Assembly (NCBI RefSeq): GCF_003932505.1
Contig: NZ_QZMU01000001.1
Location: 1,116,001-1,180,000, forward strand
Length of the DNA stretch: 64,000 nt
Source: Thiohalobacter thiocyanaticus
GTDB lineage: Bacteria; Pseudomonadota; Gammaproteobacteria; Thiohalobacterales; Thiohalobacteraceae
Direction of reading: 5' to 3'
Shown here: positions 48,800 through 57,156 of the stretch, one piece after another
Layout: each line of letters begins with the position of its first letter
How positions within the stretch are numbered: position 1 is the first letter of the stretch
Made by a program: the position numbers and the translations under genes
Notes under the pieces: generated by a model
What the model was told of the DNA's origin: nothing
Seen by the model: the letters and a program-made list of their open reading frames with translations, nothing else
The model's database searches: none

Positions 48800-50695
48800 T
48801 TAATCAGAGGTTCCTTGATTCCATCTTCCCGCCCCCTGCCCATGCCTCCGGATATCAAGGTAGACCTTTTCCACCTTGTCGGCAAAACCCCTGGCATCGC
48901 ACAAGGCTGACGCGGCCATTTCATCGCGCAGCCTCTCGCGTACCGTTGCCAGCCCGGACGGATCAGTTGCCAGCCCTGCTGCCGTTTCGATATAGGCATC
49001 TGGTGTTTCAGCCACCCACTCAGGATGCCCAAGTGCCTGTAGCAGACTGGCGCCCACCCGCGCCGCATGCCGGTCTCCGGCCAGCGTGATGACGGGCACC
49101 CCCATCCACAGGGCCTCACAGGTGGTGGTGGTACCGTTATAGGGAAAGGTATCCAGCGCTATATCGATCCGGCCGTAGAGTTCCAGATGCTCCTGTCGCG
49201 TTGGCGTGTGGCCCATGAGGGTGATGCGCGCCTCGTCTGCGCCGGCCTCTCTGAACCGGTTCATATAACGTGTACGGGTTTTCTCGTCCGTCAGCGAGGG
49301 GTTCTTGATCAGCAGGCGACTGCCCGACACCCGCTGCAACAGTTGCGCCCACAGGGCAATGACCCCGTCGTTGATCTTTGCCAGGTTGTTGAATGAACCG
49401 AAGGTGACCCCCTGGCCGTCCGTCGCAGGCAGGGCGGAGACCGCGGGCGCGTCCTCCGGTGGCCGGTAGCACAGGAAGCAGCCCGGCAGCCGGATGAGCT
49501 GCTCGGTGTAATGGTCCTCCTGACCCGGGAGGTCGGTCACTGCATCCACCAGCCGGTAATCGATTTCCTCCAGGCCCGTGGTGTTCGGATAACCCAGCCA
49601 GGTCAGCTGAACCGGCGCCGGCTTGCGGGCCAGGGCGGGCAGACTGTTACATGCGGTGTGTCCGGCAAGATCGACCAGGATGTCAGTCTTGTTCTGATGG
49701 ATGACCTCAGCCGTCTGTTCGAAACTCAGGGTGGAAACGTCCACCCAATGCTCCGCAAGGGATCTGAGCCGCTGCGTTGTTGCATCCGATTTCGCCGTGG
49801 CCGAGTAGACCCACACCTCGAAACGGTCACGGTCATGGCGTTCCAGCAGGGGCTCGATGAAATAGGCCACAGAGTGCTCGCGCAGGTCGGGCGAGATATA
49901 GCCGACCCGGATACGGCCGGATGCATCCCCGGCATCCGATTCCCTGTTATACCTGTTAAAAGCGGAAAACAGGGCATTTACCCGCCTGTGTTCCTCCAGT
50001 ACCTCCGCCTGGTCCACACCGGGGAGATAATTCAGCGTCAGCAACAGATTCGACAGGACCCTGTATTTTCCCGACTGTCGCTGCAGGCCTTCGCGGTAAG
50101 CCTCCACTGCCTCCTCGAACTGTCCCTGCGAAACCAGCACGGAGCCCAGGTTGTCCGCGATCTCAAGATCAGGCTTGCAGGACAGAGCCTGACGATAGCA
50201 GGCCTCTGCTTCCGACAGCCTGCCCTGGGCCTGATAAACACTGCCGAGATTGGAGTGCGCCTCGGCCTTGTGCGGGGCATTTTTGATGGTTATCTTGAAG
50301 GCATCGATAGCACGGTCCAGCTCACCGGTAGCGAGATAAGCGTGCGCCAGGCAATCCTGCGCTTCATCATGCCCGGGATTGAGTTCAACGGCTCTTTTGA
50401 AGGCGGGAATGGCATGCTCGAAATTGCCCGAATCCCTCAGCGCAATTCCGTAGTTGTACTGGATCGTGGGATTGTCCGGCTGCAGCTCCGCCGCCTTGCG
50501 CAGGTGATCAGCCGCCGTGGCCGGATTGCCCCGCTTTCCTTCCAGCACGCCACGCAACAGCCACAGCTCGGCGTTCCTGGGGTAGGCGCGCACGAGTTGG
50601 GACAGCGCGGATTCCGCCTCTTGCTGCCGGCCGGACTCCAGCAGACTCCGTGCCTTCTTGAGTTTGGAACGGAACAGAATATCTTTCTTTGCCAC
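48800..50695 (-). CDS. TPR-containing O-GlcNAc transferase-like glycosyltransferase
   Basis: The 631-residue protein has TPR repeats over residues 1-245 (AELWLLRGVLEGKRGNPATA; AEAHSNLGSVYQAQGRLSEA). A SPINDLY/OGT-type GT41 domain follows: IRVGYISPDLREHSVAYFIE, DILVDLAGHTACNSL, PVQLTWLGYPNTTGLEEIDY, VTFGSFNNLAKINDGVIALW and LDTFPYNGTTTTCEALWMGV. These are the sugar-nucleotide and catalytic-region motifs of the family. Bacterial homologues modify surface or cytoplasmic proteins with sugars. It is close to two TPR-sulfotransferases, suggesting a protein-modification cluster. No signal peptide is seen. Confidence 0.9.
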   Translation of the reverse strand: MAKKDILFRSKLKKARSLLESGRQQEAESALSQLVRAYPRNAELWLLRGVLEGKRGNPATAADHLRKAAELQPDNPTIQYNYGIALRDSGNFEHAIPAFKRAVELNPGHDEAQDCLAHAYLATGELDRAIDAFKITIKNAPHKAEAHSNLGSVYQAQGRLSEAEACYRQALSCKPDLEIADNLGSVLVSQGQFEEAVEAYREGLQRQSGKYRVLSNLLLTLNYLPGVDQAEVLEEHRRVNALFSAFNRYNRESDAGDASGRIRVGYISPDLREHSVAYFIEPLLERHDRDRFEVWVYSATAKSDATTQRLRSLAEHWVDVSTLSFEQTAEVIHQNKTDILVDLAGHTACNSLPALARKPAPVQLTWLGYPNTTGLEEIDYRLVDAVTDLPGQEDHYTEQLIRLPGCFLCYRPPEDAPAVSALPATDGQGVTFGSFNNLAKINDGVIALWAQLLQRVSGSRLLIKNPSLTDEKTRTRYMNRFREAGADEARITLMGHTPTRQEHLELYGRIDIALDTFPYNGTTTTCEALWMGVPVITLAGDRHAARVGASLLQALGHPEWVAETPDAYIETAAGLATDPSGLATVRERLRDEMAASALCDARGFADKVEKVYLDIRRHGQGAGRWNQGTSD

Positions 50696-51232
50696 CGAAC
50701 CTGGACCTGCGATAGGAGTGTTAAGCGTTGTGTATAGGCGAATGGCACTTACATAAGCCGGATTTCAGTCTATCCGTCATGCCCGCGAAGGCGGGGATCC
50801 AGCGTTCGCTTGCTCTACCAGGCACTGGATTCCCCTTCGCGGGAATGACGAGGCTGAAGTTAAGTACCAATCGTGTACAGGCTGGATTATTGGATCGGGT
50901 TGGCTGCAACGAACCACAGTCAATGCTGACCAGCCGCTTATAAATATTATTTTCGTGGGATAGAAAAACTTGATCAGATAACCCGGAATCCATTATTGGC
51001 GTTTTATCCGTGGCCATGGGAATACGAATGTAATTTTTACCACTGTACGCCAAGGATTACACTTCGGGATGTGGTTGACAACCCATCCCGCAGACAGGAT
51101 GATTCCCGATCTTGGGCAGACCAAAAGCGCGTACCGGACAAGACTAACATACCAGCCGGTTTGTTTAATAGCCCACGACGAATAACCACCAAACAATAGA
51201 TTATCAAAACAACAATTTCGGAGGAGCCTACC
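50696..51232. other. Divergent spacer between the GT41 and FadL genes
   Basis: A 537-base spacer with a GTCATGCCC-type palindrome at 50774-50851. The rest (50852-51232) is lower in GC and should carry the promoters of both genes. I see no gene or clear operator. Confidence 0.6.
50774..50851. repeat. GTCAT-CCC-type palindromic repeat near the GT41 start
   Basis: CCGTCATGCCCGCGAAGGCG at the left mirrors CCTTCGCGGGAATGACGAGG at the right, with GGATCCAG and CTGGATTCC inner pairs. Confidence 0.85.
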
Positions 51233-52627
51233 ATGAAATTGTTCTGCAAAAGGACTCTGGCCGTTGCTCTGGCCGCAGGGATCGTCGCACCGCCGGCCGC
51301 GTTCGCGACCAACGGCATGTTCCTGATCGGCTACGGCAGTAAATCACGCGCCATGGGGGGCGTCGGTGTCGCCTTGCCACAGGATGGGCTTGCCGCCGCC
51401 TCCAATCCCGCGGCAATGGCCGAAATACCCATGAATGTCATGCGCGTGGATGTCGCGGGCGAATTCTTCAACCCGCCGCGCGCCGTGCGGGTCGAGGCCA
51501 CCCCGATCAGCACGCGCGACCCGGAAACCAATGACCTCGAAAGCATCAAGAGTGGTGCAAACCTCTTCCTGATCCCCGCCATGGGCGGTGCCTTCAAGTT
51601 CAACCGGGATCTCACTGTTGGCATGGCCGCCGTAGGCGCTGGATTGGGTACACGTTACGACCAGAGCTGCAACGCAACCTCGCCTGTCGGCAACTATTTC
51701 AATATTGCCTGTGGCGCAAGCCAGGACCGGTTCAGTACGGTCGGTGTCTCCATGATGCAGATGCAGATGCTTCCGAGCGTTGCATACAAGGTAAGCAGGA
51801 ATCACTACCTGGGCGCCTCGCTCGCACTTGCGGTACAGACCTTCCGGGCTTATGGCATAGGCGCCGGCGCTCTTCGCAGCTTCAGCCGCGACCCCGACAA
51901 GCTGTCCAACAACGGCAACGACTGGTCCTATGGCGCCGGTTTCCGCCTCGGCTGGCTGGGCAAGTTCTTCGATGAGCGCGTGAATGTCGGCGCCAATTAT
52001 TCTTCCCGCGTTTACATGACCGAGTTCAACAAGTACAAAGGCCTGTTCGCGGAAAAAGGCGACTTCGACATCCCGGAGAACTACGCGCTCGGAATCGCCG
52101 TAATGCCGACTGACAAACTGACGGTCGCGTTTGACGTCCATCGTATCGAGTGGAACTCCATCAAATCCATCGGCAACCCCGGCCCCAACGTCAACGACAC
52201 CGTCAACAGTTTCAACCCCCTCTGCCCCAACACAGCGATAGACACTGCGCCAGAATGCCAGCTTGGCGGCAAGCTCGGCTGGGGCTTCGGCTGGGAAAAC
52301 CAGACGGTCTACAAGCTGGGTATCGCCTATGATTACAACAGCCAGTGGACCTTCCGCGTCGGCTACAACTATGCCGAAAGCCCAATTCAGGAGAACGAGA
52401 TCCTGTTCAACACCCTGGCACCGGCAACCGTGGAAAAGCACGTAACCTTCGGGCTGTCGTATCGGCCGGTGTCCCACCCCAACCTGGAAATCTCCGCCAA
52501 TTACATGCACGCCTACAAGAACACCATCAAGGGTAAAGCCGCATTTCCGGCTGGAGCCGTCGCGGGCGACGCAGCCGCCAGCATGTACCAGAACAGTCTG
52601 GGCGTAACTATTGGCTACAAACTCTAA
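51233..52627 (+). CDS. FadL/OmpP1-family outer-membrane transporter
   Basis: FadL-type porins move long-chain fatty acids or other hydrophobic compounds across the outer membrane. The 464-residue protein has a signal peptide (TLAVALAAGIVAPPAAFA) and then the mature start TNGMFLIGYGSKSRAMGGVG, the typical N-terminal hatch followed by NPAAMA. The body has many amphipathic strands and ends in GVTIGYKL, a C-terminal beta strand. GGAGGAG lies about 7 bases before the ATG at 51233. The GlyGly-CTERM gene follows 44 bases later, so the two may be co-transcribed. The real substrate is unknown. Confidence 0.9.
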   Translation: MKLFCKRTLAVALAAGIVAPPAAFATNGMFLIGYGSKSRAMGGVGVALPQDGLAAASNPAAMAEIPMNVMRVDVAGEFFNPPRAVRVEATPISTRDPETNDLESIKSGANLFLIPAMGGAFKFNRDLTVGMAAVGAGLGTRYDQSCNATSPVGNYFNIACGASQDRFSTVGVSMMQMQMLPSVAYKVSRNHYLGASLALAVQTFRAYGIGAGALRSFSRDPDKLSNNGNDWSYGAGFRLGWLGKFFDERVNVGANYSSRVYMTEFNKYKGLFAEKGDFDIPENYALGIAVMPTDKLTVAFDVHRIEWNSIKSIGNPGPNVNDTVNSFNPLCPNTAIDTAPECQLGGKLGWGFGWENQTVYKLGIAYDYNSQWTFRVGYNYAESPIQENEILFNTLAPATVEKHVTFGLSYRPVSHPNLEISANYMHAYKNTIKGKAAFPAGAVAGDAAASMYQNSLGVTIGYKL

Positions 52628-52671
52628 TTATTCCCAAACATCGCCATAAGAATTGATTCGGAGGAATCCCC

Positions 52672-54000
52672 ATGATCGGCATCAACTCACTCGCATCGAA
52701 GTTGCGGCCAGTGCTGACAGCTGCCCTGTGCGGCCTGGCATTGACGTCAATACAGGCATCCGCCAGCACTGGCAACAATTTCACCATGCTCGACGGTACT
52801 GGCAGCGCCGTCGGCGGCACCAACGATGTGGAGTTCACCTGGGATGGCACCCTGAACACCAGTGTCGCCACCGCTGTTGAGAACGCCACCATCAGTTCGA
52901 GCCAGCCTTTCTTCGGCGCACAGTGGGATGCCCACCATGTCATGATCTACGGTCCGGGTACCTACACCATCTACACCGACTGCCCGGCAGGCAGCCCCGA
53001 TTGCGGCGTTGGCGCCTCCTATACCGTCACGGTTAATCCGGGCCAGGTCATGGCGCACATGCTGTTCGACTGGTCCGGCAACCTGGACATCGATGTTATC
53101 GATGTCTGGGAGGTTGGGCAGTTCGGGCCTTCATCCATGTTTACCGGAGCCCAGACCACCACGGACAGCTGGTCTGCCGATGACACCAATGTGTGGACTT
53201 TCATGTCCATCGACTGGGACAATGACGGCATCAACGGCGCCGGCATGATCGACGGTCCCTTCGTCGGCTTCAACGCCAACTTCAATCTGATGGTAACCGC
53301 CCAGACAACCGGCAACAATTTCACCATGCTCGACGGTACTGGCAGCGCCGTCGGCGGCACCAACGATGTGGAGTTCACCTGGGATGGCACCCTGAACACC
53401 AGTGTCGCCACCGCTGTTGAGAACGCCACCATCAGTTCGAGCCAGCCTTTCTTCGGCGCACAGTGGGATGCCCACCATGTCATGATCTACGGTCCGGGTA
53501 CCTACACCATCTACACCGACTGCCCGGCAGGCAGCCCCGATTGCGGCGTTGGCGCCTCCTATACCGTCACGGTTAATCCGGGCCAGGTCATGGCGCACAT
53601 GCTGTTCGACTGGTCCGGCAACCTGGACATCGATGTTATCGATGTCTGGGAGGTTGGGCAGTTCGGGCCTTCATCCATGTTTACCGGAGCCCAGACCACC
53701 ACGGACAGCTGGTCTGCCGATGACACCAATGTGTGGACTTTCATGTCCATCGACTGGGACAATGACGGCATCAACGGCGCCGGCATGATCGACGGTCCCT
53801 TCGTCGGCTTCAACGCCAACTTCAATCTGATGTCCGCTACCGGTGCCAGCGGCGGCGGCACCTCAGACCCCAGCACAGACGAGCGTACGCTGACACCTCC
53901 CGATATCGCTGACCCGTCCTTCGGCGGCGGCGCGGCAGCTGGCCTGTGGTCGCTCTTCGGCCTGGTGGGTCTGGCCCTGTTCCGTCGCAGAAACCACTGA
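52672..54000 (+). CDS. GlyGly-CTERM secreted protein with two identical family domains
   Basis: A 442-residue product with an N-terminal signal (LRPVLTAALCGLALTSIQAS). Residues 34-207 and 214-387 are identical copies of the local family domain: NNFTMLDGTGSAVGGTNDVE, FFGAQWDAHHVMIYGPGTYT, GQVMAHMLFDWSGNLDIDVI, VWEV, and DNDGINGAGMIDGPFVGFNA. A Ser/Thr/Asp-rich linker leads to GGGAAAGLWSLFGLVGLALF then RRRNH, a GlyGly-CTERM tail of the kind cut by rhombosortase. A rhombosortase-like gene is encoded next door (54075-54665). GGAGGA precedes the ATG at 52672. Function of the domain is unknown. Confidence 0.88.
   Translation: MIGINSLASKLRPVLTAALCGLALTSIQASASTGNNFTMLDGTGSAVGGTNDVEFTWDGTLNTSVATAVENATISSSQPFFGAQWDAHHVMIYGPGTYTIYTDCPAGSPDCGVGASYTVTVNPGQVMAHMLFDWSGNLDIDVIDVWEVGQFGPSSMFTGAQTTTDSWSADDTNVWTFMSIDWDNDGINGAGMIDGPFVGFNANFNLMVTAQTTGNNFTMLDGTGSAVGGTNDVEFTWDGTLNTSVATAVENATISSSQPFFGAQWDAHHVMIYGPGTYTIYTDCPAGSPDCGVGASYTVTVNPGQVMAHMLFDWSGNLDIDVIDVWEVGQFGPSSMFTGAQTTTDSWSADDTNVWTFMSIDWDNDGINGAGMIDGPFVGFNANFNLMSATGASGGGTSDPSTDERTLTPPDIADPSFGGGAAAGLWSLFGLVGLALFRRRNH
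52771..53832. repeat. Exact 522-bp tandem duplication with 18-bp spacer
   Basis: Bases 52771-53292 and 53311-53832 are identical over 522 bp as read line by line, with a period of 540 bp. The reading frame is kept. The copies show no synonymous differences, so the duplication is either very recent, maintained by recombination, or an assembly artefact. Confidence 0.95.
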
Positions 54001-54027
54001 CGGCACAGGTCAAGCAAGCAGAAAATT

Positions 54028-54056
54028 AACGGCCCCTCATGGGGCCGTTGTCTTTT
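54028..54056 (+). terminator. Intrinsic terminator after the GlyGly-CTERM gene
   Basis: AACGGCCCC pairs with GGGGCCGTT (9 bp, loop TCAT) followed by GTCTTTT. It lies between the convergent GlyGly-CTERM and rhombosortase genes and may serve both. Confidence 0.85.
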
Positions 54057-54074
54057 CAGGCACTCATTCTGGCG

Positions 54075-54665
54075 TTATCTTCTTCTCCTGCAGATACTGC
54101 CCGCCAACACCCAGCAGACCACCCCGGACAGCGCACCCACCAGATGCGCTTCTACTACCACACCCACACCCGTCATTGACCGTGATCCGGGAACTGCACC
54201 GTACATCTGCTCAAAGCCCAGCTTGATCACCAGCAGTCCGAGCAACAACAGGCCGTAAAGCCTTTCCGTTGCCAGGAGCCGCAGTGCACCAACTGCAAAT
54301 ACCCCATGCAACACCCCGGAAAGCCCCACGAACCAGCCCAGCTGCGGATAGAACAACAAGAGCCCCAGGGAAGTCATCAGACAGAGCGAGAACAGGAACA
54401 GCACAGCCCGCCATCCACACAATACCGTCGGGAAAAGCAGACACATCAACCCCAGCGCCGCCATGTTCATCAACCAGTGCGTCAGACCGGCATGGACAAG
54501 ATGTCCGCTGATCAGGCGCCATAGCTGCCCCTGCAGGACGGCTGCACGCTCATAGCGGAACAGTTCCCCGAGGTTCTGCTCTACCAGGGTCATTGCGAGC
54601 GATATGGCGCCTACACCCCCGAGCAGTGCCCAACCATACATACTTGTATCGCGGTGTAGCCGCAT
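54075..54665 (-). CDS. rrtA: Rhombosortase (rhomboid-type protease for GlyGly-CTERM)
   Basis: Rhombosortases are inner-membrane serine proteases of the rhomboid clan that process GlyGly-CTERM proteins. The 196-residue protein has about six membrane helices, the family opening LWRLISGHLVHAGLTHWLMN, the catalytic Ser motif GLSGVLHGVFAVGALR (GxSG with the LHG variant typical of rhombosortase) and the catalytic His in EAHLVGALSGVVCWVL. AGGAG lies about 12 bases before the ATG at 54665. It is convergent with and adjacent to a clear GlyGly-CTERM substrate, which strongly supports the assignment. Confidence 0.88.
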   Translation of the reverse strand: MRLHRDTSMYGWALLGGVGAISLAMTLVEQNLGELFRYERAAVLQGQLWRLISGHLVHAGLTHWLMNMAALGLMCLLFPTVLCGWRAVLFLFSLCLMTSLGLLLFYPQLGWFVGLSGVLHGVFAVGALRLLATERLYGLLLLGLLVIKLGFEQMYGAVPGSRSMTGVGVVVEAHLVGALSGVVCWVLAGSICRRRR

Positions 54666-54867
54666 GACAACGCAAAATCTCCTGAACGGTCCAGACTCTC
54701 ATGTTATACAAGGATCCCAGCGATACCCACTCATGACAATTTTCCGGCAATCGAACAGGATCACATTTCCGCTTTTCCGGTCACGTCCCATCTATGAGCG
54801 GCCTTGAAAAACAGACCGGGAAGGGCAAGAATCCGGTAACCAATCCACCACGCAGGGACCGATAACA

Positions 54868-55428
54868 ATGCGAAGCCTCAAATCCATCCTCACAGTCTTT
54901 CTGCTGCTGACCAGCTTCCATCTGCATGCCGAGGAGGGTCCGACGGAAGCCTACCTGATCCAGCCCGGCGATATCCTGCGCATCACGGTCTGGAAGGAGG
55001 AGGACCTGCAACGCGAGGTCATCGTCCGCCCGGACGGCCAGATCAGCTTCCCGCTGGTCGGCGAGCTCAACGCCGCGGGCAGCCAGGTCTCCGGGCTGCG
55101 CACAGAGATCGAAGGCCGGCTGGAGAAGTACATCCCCGATCCCGTGGTCAGCGTGGACGTGCGCGAGCTGCGGGGCAACATGGTCTATGTCATCGGCAAG
55201 GTCAACCGCCCGGGGCATTTCCCGGTCACCCGCAACGTGGACGTGATGCAGGCCCTGTCCCTGGCCGGCGGCATGGGCACCTACGCCGCAGCCAACAAGA
55301 TCAAGATCCTGCGCCGTCAGGGCGGGGAACTGCGCTCCATCCCCTTCGAATACGGCGAGATCGAGAAGGGAGAGAACCTGGATCAGAACATCGTCCTGCA
55401 ACCGGGCGATGTGGTGGTGGTCCCGTAG
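54868..55428 (+). CDS. Exosortase-associated polysaccharide export protein
   Basis: A Wza-like periplasmic/outer-membrane export protein, 186 residues. A signal peptide (ILTVFLLLTSFHLHAEEG) has no lipobox Cys, unlike classic Wza. A Poly_export domain follows (YLIQPGDILRITVWKEEDLQ, VRPDGQISFPLVGELNAAGS), then a SLBB domain (VYVIGKVNRPGHFPVTRNVD, VMQALSLAGGMGTYAAANKI), ending in VLQPGDVVVVP. This short form is typical of the exosortase/PEP-CTERM exopolysaccharide loci (TIGR03027 type). It heads a plus-strand group running to 61967. Confidence 0.9.
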   Translation: MRSLKSILTVFLLLTSFHLHAEEGPTEAYLIQPGDILRITVWKEEDLQREVIVRPDGQISFPLVGELNAAGSQVSGLRTEIEGRLEKYIPDPVVSVDVRELRGNMVYVIGKVNRPGHFPVTRNVDVMQALSLAGGMGTYAAANKIKILRRQGGELRSIPFEYGEIEKGENLDQNIVLQPGDVVVVP

Positions 55429-55645
55429 TCACTCAGACGCGTGGCGTGATCTGCCGGCCATCCGTGCCGGCCTGCGCTTCCGATTTCGTGAAACAGGGCA
55501 TTCCTTTCCGGGGCGCTTTTTATGTAGAATCGTTCCGATAAGAATAAGTTGTAGGCCAGAAATATTTTTAAATCAATAAATTACATCACTGCCACGGCCC
55601 GGCCGGGCGGGATGTGCCCTGCAAACCGACCCTGAGCCTGAAATC

Positions 55646-56902
55646 ATGAAAAATCGCCTCGCCCTGACGATCACGCTGGCGCTCGCCGCCTCGCCCCTGC
55701 CCGCCGCCGAATGGGCCTTCGAGCCCGGCGTGGAAGGCCGCTACCGCTATGATGACAACTTCCGCCTGCAACGCGACAACGAGACCGACGTCAACGAGGG
55801 CGCCCTGAGCGCCTGGGCGGATTTCTCCCGGCGCACTGCCCGTAGCGAGCTGACCGGCTCGGCCGAGGTCACCGAGCGGCGCTTCGACGAGGACGGGCTG
55901 GATACCACCGACCTGCGCTTCGACATCCTGTCCTTCTACAACCTCAGTCAGAGGCAACGGGTCAACCTCGATTTCAACCTGGTCAAGGACACCACCCTGG
56001 ATACCCTGCTGGAGGAAACCGGCATCGCCTTCGACCGCATCGAACGCACCCGGGCGACCCTGTCGCCGGGCTGGCTGTTTTCCTATGATGAAAAGACCCA
56101 GTTCAGCGCCTCCCTGGACCTGAGCGACGTCACCTATGAGGATGAGGCCAATACCGGCCTGGGGGACTACCGCAATTACGGCCTCAACCTGAGCGCCTCA
56201 CGCAGCGTCACGCCCCAGACCAAGCTCATCCTGGCCCTGGGCGCCAGCCGCTTCGAGCGCGACGACGACAGCATCCAGAGCGACAACCAGCAGCTTACCC
56301 TGGGCTTCGAGCACCAGTACTCGGAGCGGGTCAACCTCGGTGGTTCGCTGGGCGCGAGGCACACCGAGACCAAAGTCCAGGCAAATACACCAGTTTGTCC
56401 GGACGGTTTCGATCTCTTCGCGCCACCATTATTCCCATGCGCTGACAGCGCAGGCAATATCGCCAACTTTGAGCTCTCGCAACAAACCAACGAAAGCAGC
56501 TCCACCGGCTTCGTCGGCAACCTCAATGCCGGTTACGAGCTGGAGCGCGGCAGCCTGTCGCTGAACGCCAGCCGCCGGGTCCAGCCCAACGCCTTCTCCG
56601 GCACCACGGTCACCGACAGCGTAGTGGCCGGATTCGAGCACCGATTTTCCGAGCGCCTGCGGGCCGATCTGAGGGTACAATGGACCCGCTCGGAAGACTC
56701 CAGCGACAACAGCCTGCGGCTGGACCAGTCCTTCATCCGGATCACCCCCAGCCTGCGCTGGCGGCTCGCCCGGGACTGGAGTTTTCGTGCCAGCTACCGC
56801 TATACCGAGCAGAGCCAGGAAGGCGTCAGCGAAGACGCCACCGGCAATGCCGTCACCCTCAGCCTGAGCTACCAGTGGCCGAAGATGGCGGTGTCGCGGT
56901 GA
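55646..56902 (+). CDS. PEP-CTERM-system outer-membrane beta-barrel protein
   Basis: A 418-residue protein with a signal peptide (ALTITLALAASPLPAAEW). It has many amphipathic strands ending in aromatic residues (NYGLNLSASRSVTPQTKLIL; LTLGFEHQYSERVNLGGSLG; SFRASYRYTEQSQEG), closing with VTLSLSYQWPKMAVSR. This fits the TIGR03016-like outer-membrane proteins found in exosortase-linked polysaccharide loci, probably as the export pore. Its position between the export protein and the chain-length regulator supports that. The AT-rich spacer before it (55540-55590) may hold its promoter. Confidence 0.8.
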   Translation: MKNRLALTITLALAASPLPAAEWAFEPGVEGRYRYDDNFRLQRDNETDVNEGALSAWADFSRRTARSELTGSAEVTERRFDEDGLDTTDLRFDILSFYNLSQRQRVNLDFNLVKDTTLDTLLEETGIAFDRIERTRATLSPGWLFSYDEKTQFSASLDLSDVTYEDEANTGLGDYRNYGLNLSASRSVTPQTKLILALGASRFERDDDSIQSDNQQLTLGFEHQYSERVNLGGSLGARHTETKVQANTPVCPDGFDLFAPPLFPCADSAGNIANFELSQQTNESSSTGFVGNLNAGYELERGSLSLNASRRVQPNAFSGTTVTDSVVAGFEHRFSERLRADLRVQWTRSEDSSDNSLRLDQSFIRITPSLRWRLARDWSFRASYRYTEQSQEGVSEDATGNAVTLSLSYQWPKMAVSR

Positions 56903-56928
56903 TATGAACATCCACTGCTGTTAATCTG

Positions 56929-57008
56929 CAGGTCGGGTTAGCGCAGCGTAACCCGACAGATTTGACGGCCACTGTCGGATTACGCCCTTCGGGCTGATCC
57001 GACCTACG
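56929..57008. repeat. GTCGGGTTAGCG palindromic repeat
   Basis: GCAGGTCGGGTTAGCGCAGC then GTAACCCGAC at the left; TCGGATTACGCCCTTCGGGC then TGATCCGACCTACGGG at the right. It is related to the elements at 12022 and 14361. Confidence 0.8.
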
Positions 57009-57022
57009 GGACTCGCAATCAG

Positions 57023-57134
57023 GCCGTCATTGCGAGGCGCATAGCGCCGTGGCAATCTCCGACCGCGCAGTCCAGGTCTGGAGATTGCCTCGCTGGGCCC
57101 ATGGAACCCCCTCGGGTCCGGGCTTCGCAATGAC
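57023..57134. repeat. GTCATTGCGAG-type palindrome, copy 2
   Basis: GCCGTCATTGCGAGGCGCAT at the left and GGGCTTCGCAATGACG at the right, with GCAATCTCC/GGAGATTGC inner pairs. Its right end supplies a spurious upstream ATG (57130) for the next gene. Confidence 0.85.
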
Positions 57135-57156
57135 GAATACAACAAGAGATGTGAAG

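Noticed and set aside
54951-55401. Minus-strand frames opposite the polysaccharide export gene
   Set aside because: The plus-strand product has clear Poly_export and SLBB motifs; the antisense frames show none.
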